Shown here: piece after piece, positions 1 to 6,366 of the stretch | Position numbering within the stretch: position 1 is the stretch's first letter | Layout: each line of letters begins with the position of its first letter | From: Streptomyces speibonae | Lineage (GTDB): Bacteria > Actinomycetota > Actinomycetes > Streptomycetales > Streptomycetaceae | DNA length: 6,366 bases | Assembly (NCBI GenBank): GCA_000715605.1 | Contig: KL568610.1 | Span: forward strand, 3,392 to 9,757 | Reading direction: 5' to 3' | Program-made: the position numbers and the translations under genes | The notes under the pieces: model-generated | Told to the model about the DNA's origin: nothing | The model's input: the letters and a program-made list of their open reading frames with translations, nothing else | Database searches by the model: none

Positions 1-154
1 CCGGCCCGCCGGTGCCGCCCGTGGACGGGGCCGGCGGCGCGGCGGGAGCCTCCGGCGGGCGCCGGTGCTCGGTCCAGGCCGTGCCGTCCCACCAGCGTTC
101 CAGGTGCGGGGCGTGCGGGTCGCGGTACCAGCCGGGCGGAGGCGTCATGCTCAT
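1..154 (-). CDS. DUF2510 domain protein, N-terminal part (runs off left edge)
   Basis: Reading leftward from an ATG at 154, 51 codons stay open to the window edge. The first 30 residues carry the DUF2510 signature: GWYRDP at residues 8-13, ERWWDG at 19-24 and WTEH at 27-30. After residue 31 the chain becomes a Pro/Ala/Gly-rich linker, as is common when this small Trp-rich module sits at the N-terminus of an actinobacterial membrane or envelope protein; the C-terminal part is outside the window. A second in-frame ATG at 148 is an equally possible start; GGA 6 nt before it is SD-like, while nothing convincing precedes the ATG at 154. The gene starts 23 bp after the dehydrogenase stop on the same strand, so read-through from the operon is possible. 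DUF2510 has no established biochemical role and nothing links it to ethanolamine use except position. Confidence 0.75.
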   Translation of the reverse strand, partial: MSMTPPPGWYRDPHAPHLERWWDGTAWTEHRRPPEAPAAPPAPSTGGTGGP

Positions 155-177
155 CCGGGCACTGTAACGAGGCCGCC

Positions 178-960
178 CTACAGGGGGGTGACGTACGCCC
201 CCGAGATCCCGCCGTCCACGAGGAAGTCGGTGGCGTTGACGAAGGAGGAGTCGTCGCTGGCGAGGAAGGCGACGGCGGCGGCGATCTCCTCCGCCTCGGC
301 GAACCGGCCGAGCGGGATGTGCACCAGCCGGCGGGCGGCGCGCTCGGGGTCCTTGGCGAAGAGCTCCTGGAGCAGCGGGGTGTTGACCGGGCCGGGGCAC
401 AGGGCGTTGACGCGGATGCCGTCGCGGGCGAACTGCACGCCGAGTTCGCGGGACAGGGCGAGGACTCCGCCCTTGGAGGCGGTGTAGGAGATCTGGCTGG
501 TGGCCGCGCCCATGCGGGCCACGAAGGACGCGGTGTTGATGATGGAGCCGCGGCCCTGGCGCCGCATGTAGGGGATGGCGGCCTTGCAGCACAGGTAGAC
601 GGAGGTGAGGTTGACCTCCTGGACCCGCTTCCATGCCTCCAAGGACGTCTCCAGGATGGAGTCGTCGTCGGGCGGGGAGATCCCGGCGTTGTTGAAGGCG
701 ATGTCGACGCTGCCGTACGTGTCGTGCGCGGCCCCGAACAGCGCCTCGACCTGTTCGGGGTCGGTGACGTCGGCGTTCACGAAGGTGCCGCCGGTCTCCT
801 CGGCGGCCGCCTTGCCGCGTGCCTCGTCCACGTCCCCGCAGACGACGTGGGCGCCCTCGGAGGCGAGCCGGCGGGCGGTGGCGAGCCCGATGCCGCTGCC
901 CGCTCCGGTGATGACGGCGGTGCGGCCGACCAGGCGGCGGCAGATGGTCTCTTCGCTCAT
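178..960 (-). CDS. Classical short-chain dehydrogenase/reductase; candidate gamma-glutamylethanolamide dehydrogenase
   Basis: The 260-residue product has the normal length of a classical SDR and every hallmark: the cofactor loop TGAGSGIG at 18-25, NNAG at 90-93, and the catalytic tetrad Asn117, Ser145, Tyr159 and Lys163. A PGPVNTP stretch follows the active site. Asp43 at the end of the second beta strand favours NAD(H) over NADP(H). The enzyme should be soluble and cytoplasmic. The family assignment is firm, and automated pipelines would probably call it a FabG-like 3-oxoacyl-ACP reductase. As the last gene of the glnA4 operon, 6 bp after the aldehyde dehydrogenase stop, it is a good candidate for oxidising the hydroxyl of gamma-glutamylethanolamide to the aldehyde that its neighbour would consume; that substrate is inferred from context. 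The ATG start is preceded by GGAGG about 11 nt upstream, inside the end of the previous gene. The stop is TAG at 180-178. Confidence 0.92.
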   Translation of the reverse strand: MSEETICRRLVGRTAVITGAGSGIGLATARRLASEGAHVVCGDVDEARGKAAAEETGGTFVNADVTDPEQVEALFGAAHDTYGSVDIAFNNAGISPPDDDSILETSLEAWKRVQEVNLTSVYLCCKAAIPYMRRQGRGSIINTASFVARMGAATSQISYTASKGGVLALSRELGVQFARDGIRVNALCPGPVNTPLLQELFAKDPERAARRLVHIPLGRFAEAEEIAAAVAFLASDDSSFVNATDFLVDGGISGAYVTPL

Positions 961-966
961 GTGCTC

Positions 967-2352
967 TCAGGCCTCCGTGCTGATGAAGACGTTCTTGGTT
1001 TCGGTGAAGGCGGTGAGCGCGTCGGGGCCGAGCTCGCGGCCGACGCCGGACTGCTTGAACCCGCCGAAGGGGGTCCAGTAGCGGACGCTGGAGTGGGAGT
1101 TGACGGACAGGTTGCCCGCGCGCACCGCCTGCGAGACACGCAGGGCGCGGCCCACGTCCCGGGTCCAGATCGAGCCGGAGAGTCCGTACTCGGTGGCGTT
1201 GGCCAGGCGTACGGCGTCGGCCTCGTCGTCGAAGGGGAGGACGACGGCGACGGGGCCGAAGACCTCCTCGACGGCGACGGGTGCCTGTGGGTCGACGCCG
1301 GTGAGGACGGTGGGCGGGAACCAGTGGCCGGGGCCCTCGGGGGCCTTGCCGCGGATGCCGTCGAGGCCGTCGGTGACGTAGGACCGGACGCGGGCGAGCT
1401 GGGCGGCGGAGATCAGCGGGCCCATGTCCACGCTCTCGTCGGCCGGGTCGCCCACCCGGACCGCCTCGATCGCGGGGGCGAGCAGTTCGAGGAACCGGTC
1501 GTGCACGGAGCGCTCGACGAGGATGCGGGTGCGGGCGCAGCAGTCCTGTCCCGCGTTGTCGAGGAAGGACATGGGGGCGGCGGCCGCGGCGGCCTCCAGG
1601 TCGGCGTCGGCGAAGACGATGTTGGGGCTCTTGCCGCCGAGTTCGAGGGTGACGCGCTTGAGGCGGTCCGCGCCCCTGGCCCACACCTGTTTGCCGACGG
1701 CGGTCGACCCGGTGAACACGATCTTGGCGACGCCGGGGTGTTCGACGAGGGCGTTGCCGGCGACCGGGCCGTGTCCGGGGAGGACCTGGAAGAGGCCCTC
1801 GGGCAGTCCGGCGGTGAGGGCGAGCTCGGCCAGGCGCAGGGCGGTGAGGGGGGTGGTCTCGGCGGGTTTGAGGAGCACCGCGTTGCCGGCGGCGAGGGCG
1901 GGTGCGGTGCCCCAGGCCGCGATGGGCATCGGGAAGTTCCAGGGGGCGATGACGCCGACCACGCCGAGCGGTTCGGGGAAGGTGACGTCGACCCCGCCGG
2001 CGACGGGGATCTGCCGGCCGGTGAGGCGTTCCACTCCCCCGGCCGCGTAGTCGAGCAGGTCGCGGACGTTGCCCGCCTCCCAGCGGGCGTTGCCGAGGGT
2101 GTGGCCGGCCTCGCGGACCTCCAGCCGGGCCAGTTCCTCGAGGTGCTCGTCGACGGTGACGGCGAAGCGGCGCAGCAGCCGGGCCCTCTCGCCGGGTGCG
2201 AGGGCGGCCCAGGCGGTCTGCGCGCGTGCGGCGCGTACGACGGCGGCGTCGACGTCGGTGACGGTCGCGGCGGGGACGGTGGCGATGACCTCCTCGGTCG
2301 CGGGGTTGTGGACCTGGAGCTCGGCGGGCTGGTCGGGCAAGGAGGGCCTCAC
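967..2352 (-). CDS. NAD(P)+-dependent aldehyde dehydrogenase (PuuC-like role)
   Basis: This is an aldehyde dehydrogenase superfamily enzyme of 461 residues from the GTG at 2352, slightly short for the family because the loop before the FPPTVL strand is trimmed. Motifs in order are PWNFP (137-141), KPAE (162-165), the cofactor loop GSTAVGK (215-221), the general base Glu237 in ELGGKSPN, the catalytic Cys271 in GQDCCA, EEVFGP (362-367) and FGGFKQSGVGRE near the C-terminus, so it should be active. It oxidises an aldehyde to an acid in the cytoplasm. Beside glnA4 the likely substrate is gamma-glutamyl-aminoacetaldehyde, giving gamma-glutamylglycine (inferred). Two starts compete. The GTG at 2352 overlaps the glnA4 stop (GTGA), suggesting translational coupling, but has no clear ribosome binding site. 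A TTG at 2340 (457 residues) has GAGG 6 nt upstream. The reading frame stays open far upstream into glnA4, but that part is an out-of-frame shadow of glnA4. Confidence 0.94.
   Translation of the reverse strand: MRPSLPDQPAELQVHNPATEEVIATVPAATVTDVDAAVVRAARAQTAWAALAPGERARLLRRFAVTVDEHLEELARLEVREAGHTLGNARWEAGNVRDLLDYAAGGVERLTGRQIPVAGGVDVTFPEPLGVVGVIAPWNFPMPIAAWGTAPALAAGNAVLLKPAETTPLTALRLAELALTAGLPEGLFQVLPGHGPVAGNALVEHPGVAKIVFTGSTAVGKQVWARGADRLKRVTLELGGKSPNIVFADADLEAAAAAAPMSFLDNAGQDCCARTRILVERSVHDRFLELLAPAIEAVRVGDPADESVDMGPLISAAQLARVRSYVTDGLDGIRGKAPEGPGHWFPPTVLTGVDPQAPVAVEEVFGPVAVVLPFDDEADAVRLANATEYGLSGSIWTRDVGRALRVSQAVRAGNLSVNSHSSVRYWTPFGGFKQSGVGRELGPDALTAFTETKNVFISTEA
2338..2350 (-). promoter_or_regulatory. 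Ribosome binding site and alternative TTG start for the aldehyde dehydrogenase
   Basis: On the minus strand GAGG (2350-2347) is followed by a 6-nt spacer and a TTG codon at 2340-2338, in frame with the aldehyde dehydrogenase. The same GAGGCCCTCC decamer stands at the same distance before the glnA4 GTG start. This is an argument for TTG as the true start, against the GTG that overlaps the glnA4 stop. Confidence 0.4.
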
Positions 2353-3719
2353 ATGCGTTCGAAGGAGCGGCGCAGTTCCCAGTCGGTGACCGCGGCGTCG
2401 AAGGCGTCGATCTCGACGCGCGCCATGTTGCGGTAGTGCGCGACGACGTCGTCGCCGAAGGCCGCCTTGGCGATCGCGCTGTTCTCCCACAGCTCGGCGG
2501 CCTCGCGCAGGGTGGTGGGGACGTGCTCGTAGTCGCCGGTGTAGGCGTTGCCGGGGCAGGGCTCGGGCAGTTCCAGCTTCTGCTCGATGCCGTACAGCCC
2601 GGCGGCGACCATGCCGGCCACGGCGAGGTGCGGATTGACGTCGCCGCCGGGCAGCCGGTTCTCGAAGCGCAGGGAGCGGCCGTGGCCGACGACGCGCAGG
2701 GCGCAGGTGCGGTTGTCGCGTCCCCAGGCGACGGCGGTGGGGGCGAAGGAGCCCGGCTGGAACCGCTTGTAGGAGTTGATGTGCGGGGCGTAGAGCAGGG
2801 AGAAGTCCCGCAGCGCGGCGAGCTGCCCGGCGAGGAAGTGGCGCATGACCTCGGACATGGCGTCCGGCTCCTCGGCGGAGTCCGGCATGACGGTGTCGCC
2901 TGCCGCGTCCGTCAGGGAGAGGTGGATGTGGCAGGAGTTGCCCTCGCGCTCGTTGTACTTGGCCATGAAGGTGATCGAGACGCCCTCCTGGGCGGCGATC
3001 TCCTTGGCGCCGGTCTTGTAGACGGCGTGCTGGTCGCAGGTGACGAGGGCCTCGTCGTAGCGGAAGGCGATCTCGTGCTGGCCGGGGTTGCACTCGCCCT
3101 TGGCGGACTCGACGGTGAGTCCGGCCGCGGCCATCTCGTTGCGAATGCGGCGCAGCAGGGGTTCGATGCGTCCGGTGCCGAGCACGGAGTAGTCGACGTT
3201 GTACTGGTTGGCGGGGGTCAGGTTCCGGTAGCCGGCGTCCCAGGCCTGTTCGTAGGTGTCCCGGAAGACGATGAACTCCAGCTCGGTGCCGGTCTGGGCG
3301 GTGTAGCCGAGCGCGGCGAGGCGGTCCAGCTGGCGGCGCAGTATCTGCCGCGGGGCGGCGACGACCGGGGTGCCGTCGGCCCAGGCGAGGTCGGCGACGA
3401 CCAGGGCGGTGCCCTCGTTCCAGGGGACGCGGCGCAGGGTGTCGAGGTCGGGGTACATGGCGAAGTCGCCGTAGCCGGTGTCCCAGGAGGACATCGCGTA
3501 GCCGTCGACGGTGTTCATGTCGGCGTCGACGGCGAGCAGGTAGTTGCAGCCCTCGGTGCCGTGGTGGAGCACCTCGTCGAGGAAAAAGCGCGCGGCGAAC
3601 CGCTTGCCCTGGAGTCGCCCTTGCATGTCGGGAAAGGCCAGGACGACAGTGTCGATCTCACCGCCGGCGACGAGGGCGTGCAGCTCCTCGACGGAGAGCG
3701 GGGGTGTGCGGTCTGCCAC
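2349..3719 (-). CDS. glnA4: Glutamine-synthetase-like gamma-glutamyl ligase (gamma-glutamylethanolamide synthetase, GlnA4-type)
   Basis: This 456-residue GS-I-fold ligase would activate the gamma-carboxyl of glutamate with ATP and couple it to an amine. The catalytic frame is intact: Glu146 and Glu148 (TELEF), Glu209 and Glu216 (GECNPGQHE), His264 (CHIH), NSYKRF (315-320), Arg337 in the NRT segment, and Glu353 and Arg355 (RFENR). True glutamine synthetases have PGYEAP after NSYKR, whose Glu binds ammonia. Here it is PGSFAP (322-327), with Phe325 in place of that Glu, and the adenylylation-site Tyr region near 380 reads QKLELPE without a Tyr. Both features fit an amine ligase rather than an ammonia-assimilating enzyme. 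The Streptomyces coelicolor homologue GlnA4 (SCO1613) is published as a gamma-glutamylethanolamide synthetase, and the neighbouring permease supports that substrate. The GTG start has GAGGAGG 7 nt upstream; the frame is open further upstream, but that would run through the divergent regulator. It heads the three-gene operon. Confidence 0.93.
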   Translation of the reverse strand: MADRTPPLSVEELHALVAGGEIDTVVLAFPDMQGRLQGKRFAARFFLDEVLHHGTEGCNYLLAVDADMNTVDGYAMSSWDTGYGDFAMYPDLDTLRRVPWNEGTALVVADLAWADGTPVVAAPRQILRRQLDRLAALGYTAQTGTELEFIVFRDTYEQAWDAGYRNLTPANQYNVDYSVLGTGRIEPLLRRIRNEMAAAGLTVESAKGECNPGQHEIAFRYDEALVTCDQHAVYKTGAKEIAAQEGVSITFMAKYNEREGNSCHIHLSLTDAAGDTVMPDSAEEPDAMSEVMRHFLAGQLAALRDFSLLYAPHINSYKRFQPGSFAPTAVAWGRDNRTCALRVVGHGRSLRFENRLPGGDVNPHLAVAGMVAAGLYGIEQKLELPEPCPGNAYTGDYEHVPTTLREAAELWENSAIAKAAFGDDVVAHYRNMARVEIDAFDAAVTDWELRRSFERM

Positions 3720-3804
3720 GGGAGGGCCTCCTCGGGCTTCTTCGTTCAGCCGGGAGCCATAAGGTATTGCGGAGAACCTTTGCTTGGGAAGGGGGCACGG
3801 CGAG
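3720..3804. promoter_or_regulatory. Divergent promoter region between glnA4 and the epuRI-like regulator
   Basis: These 85 bp separate two divergent genes and must contain or overlap the promoters of both, unless transcripts start elsewhere. The centre (about 3758-3785) is clearly more AT-rich than the surroundings. No convincing -35/-10 pair could be assigned on either strand; TACCTT or TTATGG on the minus strand are weak -10 candidates for glnA4. GAGGAGG (minus, 3733-3727) serves glnA4, and GGGAAGGGGG (plus, 3786-3795) serves the regulator with a 9-nt spacer. Confidence 0.7.
3761..3780. promoter_or_regulatory. Imperfect palindrome, candidate operator for the FadR-type regulator
   Basis: Arms AAGGT (3761-3765) and ACCTT (3776-3780) are exact inverted copies around a 10-bp centre. 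Two further symmetric pairs lie inside (3768/3773 and 3770/3771), so 14 of 20 positions are symmetric. It lies mid-way between the divergent starts, where a local repressor could shut off both transcripts. FadR-type GntR dimers usually bind palindromes with GT...AC half-sites, so the assignment is reasonable, but it rests on symmetry and position alone. Confidence 0.45.
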
Positions 3805-4539
3805 ATGCCGGAGGATGCGGTCGGCGCGGTGGGGGACCGCCTGGCGCCGGTGCTGCGGCAGGTCCGCGCGGGCAACGGCTTCGAGGAGGCACTGGAGCAG
3901 ATCCTCCAGGTGGTGCGCCTCGGCCTGGTGGCGGGCGGGGAGCGGCTGCCGGCCGAGCGGGAGCTGGCGGAGCGGCTGGGGATCAGCCGGGTGACGCTGC
4001 GCGAGGTGCTGAAGGTGCTCCAGGACCAGGGTCTGGTGGAGTCGCGGCGCGGCCGGTACGGGGGCACGTTCGTGCTGCCCCGCCCGACGGACACGGGCGA
4101 GGAGGAGCTGCGGCGGCGGATCGCCGAGGTGGACATCGAGGACGTGCTGCGCTTCCGGGAGGTGCTGGAGGTGGGCGCGGCGGGGCTGTGCGCGGCACAC
4201 GGACTGACGGACGAGCAGGCGCTACGGCTGCGCGAGGCGCTGTCCGGCACGCAGGACGCCCCGCTGGGCGACTACCGGAGGCTGGACACGCTGTTCCACC
4301 TGACGCTGGCGGAGCTGTGCGGTTCGCCGAGCCTGACCGCGCAGTACGCGGCGGTGCGGGCGACGGTGAACGACCTGCTGGACTGCATTCCGCTGCTGGT
4401 ACGCAACCTGGAGCACTCCCAGCGGCAGCACACGGCGCTGGTCGAGGCCGTGCTGGAGGGGGACGCGGACGGGGCGCGGGAGGTGATGCGCGAGCACTGC
4501 GCGGGAACGGCGGCGCTGCTGCGGGGCTTCCTGGCGTGA
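3805..4539 (+). CDS. epuRI: FadR-subfamily GntR transcriptional regulator (EpuRI-like repressor)
   Basis: The 244-residue protein has an N-terminal winged helix-turn-helix (about 27-91) with the GntR signature LPAERELAERLGISRVTLRE and wing RRGRYGGTFV. A C-terminal FCD ligand-binding domain follows (about 112-235). The FCD metal-site residues are present in their usual order: Asp161 and His165 (DTLFH), His209 (QRQH) and His231 (REHC). It should act in the cytoplasm as a dimer that releases DNA on binding a small acid or amine. It is divergent from glnA4. In Streptomyces coelicolor the regulator next to glnA4, EpuRI (SCO1614), is reported to repress it, and this protein is probably its counterpart; the symbol rests on context and family, not on an alignment. 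The ATG at 3805 is preferred because AAGGGGG lies 9 nt upstream; an in-frame TTG at 3784 would add seven residues but overlaps that binding site. Confidence 0.88.
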   Translation: MPEDAVGAVGDRLAPVLRQVRAGNGFEEALEQILQVVRLGLVAGGERLPAERELAERLGISRVTLREVLKVLQDQGLVESRRGRYGGTFVLPRPTDTGEEELRRRIAEVDIEDVLRFREVLEVGAAGLCAAHGLTDEQALRLREALSGTQDAPLGDYRRLDTLFHLTLAELCGSPSLTAQYAAVRATVNDLLDCIPLLVRNLEHSQRQHTALVEAVLEGDADGAREVMREHCAGTAALLRGFLA

Positions 4540-4593
4540 GCACGGGGGCATGACCCGCACGGGCGAGGGTGGGCGCGCGGCGCCAGGAGAGGC

Positions 4594-4609
4594 TTTACCG
4601 CGGTTTAAC
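4594..4609 (+). promoter_or_regulatory. GlnR-like nitrogen-control box (candidate)
   Basis: The sequence reads TTTAC, six bases, TTAAC. The Streptomyces GlnR a/b box consensus as I recall it is gTnAc-N6-GaAAc, so the spacing is exact and TnAC and AAC are kept, while both leading G positions are T. A second pair after another six bases would begin GTCTT (4616-4620) and fits poorly. The site is 110 bp before the permease start, a sensible distance for an activator or repressor. glnA4 of Streptomyces coelicolor is reported as ammonium-repressed, which makes nitrogen control plausible here. Confidence 0.3.
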
Positions 4610-4643
4610 GCACGGGTCTTGCGCTCGCGCCGTCCACCCCAGG

Positions 4644-4664
4644 AAGGTATGGGCCCACAAAGGT
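4644..4664 (+). repeat. Direct pair of AAGGT half-sites flanking a TGGGCCCA palindrome
   Basis: AAGGT occurs at 4644-4648 and 4660-4664, 16 bp apart, with the perfect 8-bp palindrome TGGGCCCA (4650-4657) between them. The first copy extends to AAGGTAT and the second is CAAAGGT, both matching half-sites of the glnA4/epuRI intergenic palindrome, although here the two copies are in direct rather than inverted orientation. It may be a second binding region for the local regulator. Confidence 0.3.
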
Positions 4665-4718
4665 CTGGATCCGTTCCATTGCCCCCCTCCTTGCCATCGC
4701 CCCCTGGGGAGTCGCCCC

Positions 4719-6164
<1,446 letters not shown>

Positions 6165-6185
6165 CAGCACAGGGAGGTGCCCGCC

Positions 6186-6366
6186 GTGACGGCCAGGCCA
6201 CTGATCGGCATCAGCACATACGCGGAGTCCGGGGTGCGCTGGGGTGTGTGGCAACTGGACGCCGCGCTGCTGCCGGCGGGCTATCCCCGGCTGGTGCAGC
6301 GGGCGGGCGGGCTGGCCGCGATGCTCCCGCCGGACGTGCCGGAACGGGCGGCGGACGCGGTGGCCC
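6186..6366 (+). CDS. Gamma-glutamyl hydrolase, PuuD/peptidase C26-like, N-terminal part (runs off right edge)
   Basis: Sixty codons are visible from a GTG at 6186, which has GGAGG 8 nt upstream. The first residues PLIGISTYAE, then WGVW, then LLPAGYPRLVQRAGGLAAMLPPD, match the N-terminus of class-I glutamine-amidotransferase-like gamma-glutamyl-GABA hydrolases (PuuD-like, peptidase C26). The catalytic Cys, His and Glu lie further on and cannot be checked here. It begins 21 bp after the permease stop on the same strand, so the two are probably cotranscribed. In this locus it would cleave the gamma-glutamyl bond of the last intermediate, freeing glutamate and, by inference, glycine. The family call is good from the N-terminus; the substrate is inferred from neighbours. 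Confidence 0.8.
   Translation, partial: MTARPLIGISTYAESGVRWGVWQLDAALLPAGYPRLVQRAGGLAAMLPPDVPERAADAVA

Larger units (their letters stand above)
4540..4718. promoter_or_regulatory. Upstream region of the permease, with candidate control sites
   Basis: This 179-bp gap follows the regulator stop and holds no convincing gene. It starts with a small GC hairpin (GGCGC 4572-4576, GCGCC 4580-4584, 3-nt loop) without a T run, at best a weak terminator. A GlnR-like box (4594-4609) and a pair of AAGGT repeats (4644-4664) follow. The length and the local AT-richer patches suggest that the permease has its own promoter rather than depending only on read-through from the regulator. TTGCGC (4619-4624) is a possible -35, but no well-spaced -10 was found. 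Confidence 0.5.

Noticed and set aside
2353..3093. Upstream extension of the aldehyde dehydrogenase frame to 708 residues
   Set aside because: The extra part is an Arg/Pro-rich out-of-frame reading of glnA4 and has no aldehyde dehydrogenase similarity; the family homology begins near the GTG at 2352.
3720..4250. Upstream extension of the glnA4 frame to 633 residues
   Set aside because: It would cross the divergent promoter region and run antisense to the regulator; the Ser/Arg-rich sequence is not glutamine-synthetase-like, and GAGGAGG sits just before the GTG at 3719.
319..4553. Two long rightward open frames of 705 codons each (319-2436 and 2436-4553)
   Set aside because: They lie mostly antisense to the dehydrogenase and glnA4 genes, and the second also runs out of frame through the regulator. 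Their translations are low-complexity Gly/Ala/Asp/Val strings, typical of third-position GC shadow in Streptomyces. The equal length is a coincidence of stop positions.
4572..4584. Hairpin as a terminator after the regulator
   Set aside because: The stem is only 5 bp with a 3-nt loop and no T-run follows; such GC hairpins are frequent by chance at this composition.
4597..4604. ACCGCGGT perfect 8-bp palindrome
   Set aside because: It does not extend outwards (T opposite T on both sides) and short GC palindromes are expected here; it is better seen as the spacer of the GlnR-like box.
4661..4672. DasR-like site (AGGTCTGGATCC resembles the TGGTCTAGACCA core)
   Set aside because: Only about 8 of 12 positions match and the palindromic symmetry is lost; nothing in the locus concerns aminosugars.
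4569..4718. N-terminal extension of the permease by 50 residues
   Set aside because: The residues are His/Pro/Arg-rich and unlike APC transporters, and the GTG at 4719 has a well-spaced ribosome binding site.

Overview
The window is very GC-rich, with G/C-dominated third codon positions, frequent GTG starts and strong purine-rich ribosome binding sites. This points to a high-GC actinomycete, most probably Streptomyces. The gene set resembles the glnA4 (SCO1613) - epuRI (SCO1614) neighbourhood of Streptomyces coelicolor. That match is from memory of published work, not from a search.

Layout. Bases 1-154 (minus) hold the start of a DUF2510-type protein that runs off the left edge. Bases 178-3719 (minus) are a tight operon read right to left: a glutamine-synthetase-like gamma-glutamyl ligase (glnA4), then an aldehyde dehydrogenase overlapping its stop by 4 bp, then a short-chain dehydrogenase 6 bp further on. 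An 85-bp divergent promoter region (3720-3804) separates this operon from a rightward set: a FadR-type GntR regulator (epuRI-like, 3805-4539), a 179-bp gap with candidate regulatory sites, an ethanolamine-permease-type APC transporter (4719-6164), and 21 bp later the N-terminus of a class-I glutamine-amidotransferase-type gamma-glutamyl hydrolase (6186 to the right edge).

How the genes work together. The locus reads as a complete gamma-glutamylation route for ethanolamine, laid out like the E. coli Puu putrescine pathway. The permease imports ethanolamine and GlnA4 joins it to glutamate with ATP to give gamma-glutamylethanolamide. The short-chain dehydrogenase would oxidise the free hydroxyl to an aldehyde, and the aldehyde dehydrogenase would make gamma-glutamylglycine. 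The PuuD-like hydrolase would release glutamate and glycine. The first step and its EpuRI repression are published for S. coelicolor; the later steps are inference from enzyme class and gene order. No EutBC ammonia-lyase or microcompartment gene is visible.

Control. The divergent region carries an imperfect 20-bp palindrome. Its AAGGT half-site recurs twice upstream of the permease, where a GlnR-like box is also present. This suggests dual control by the local repressor and by nitrogen status, but it is a prediction from sequence only.
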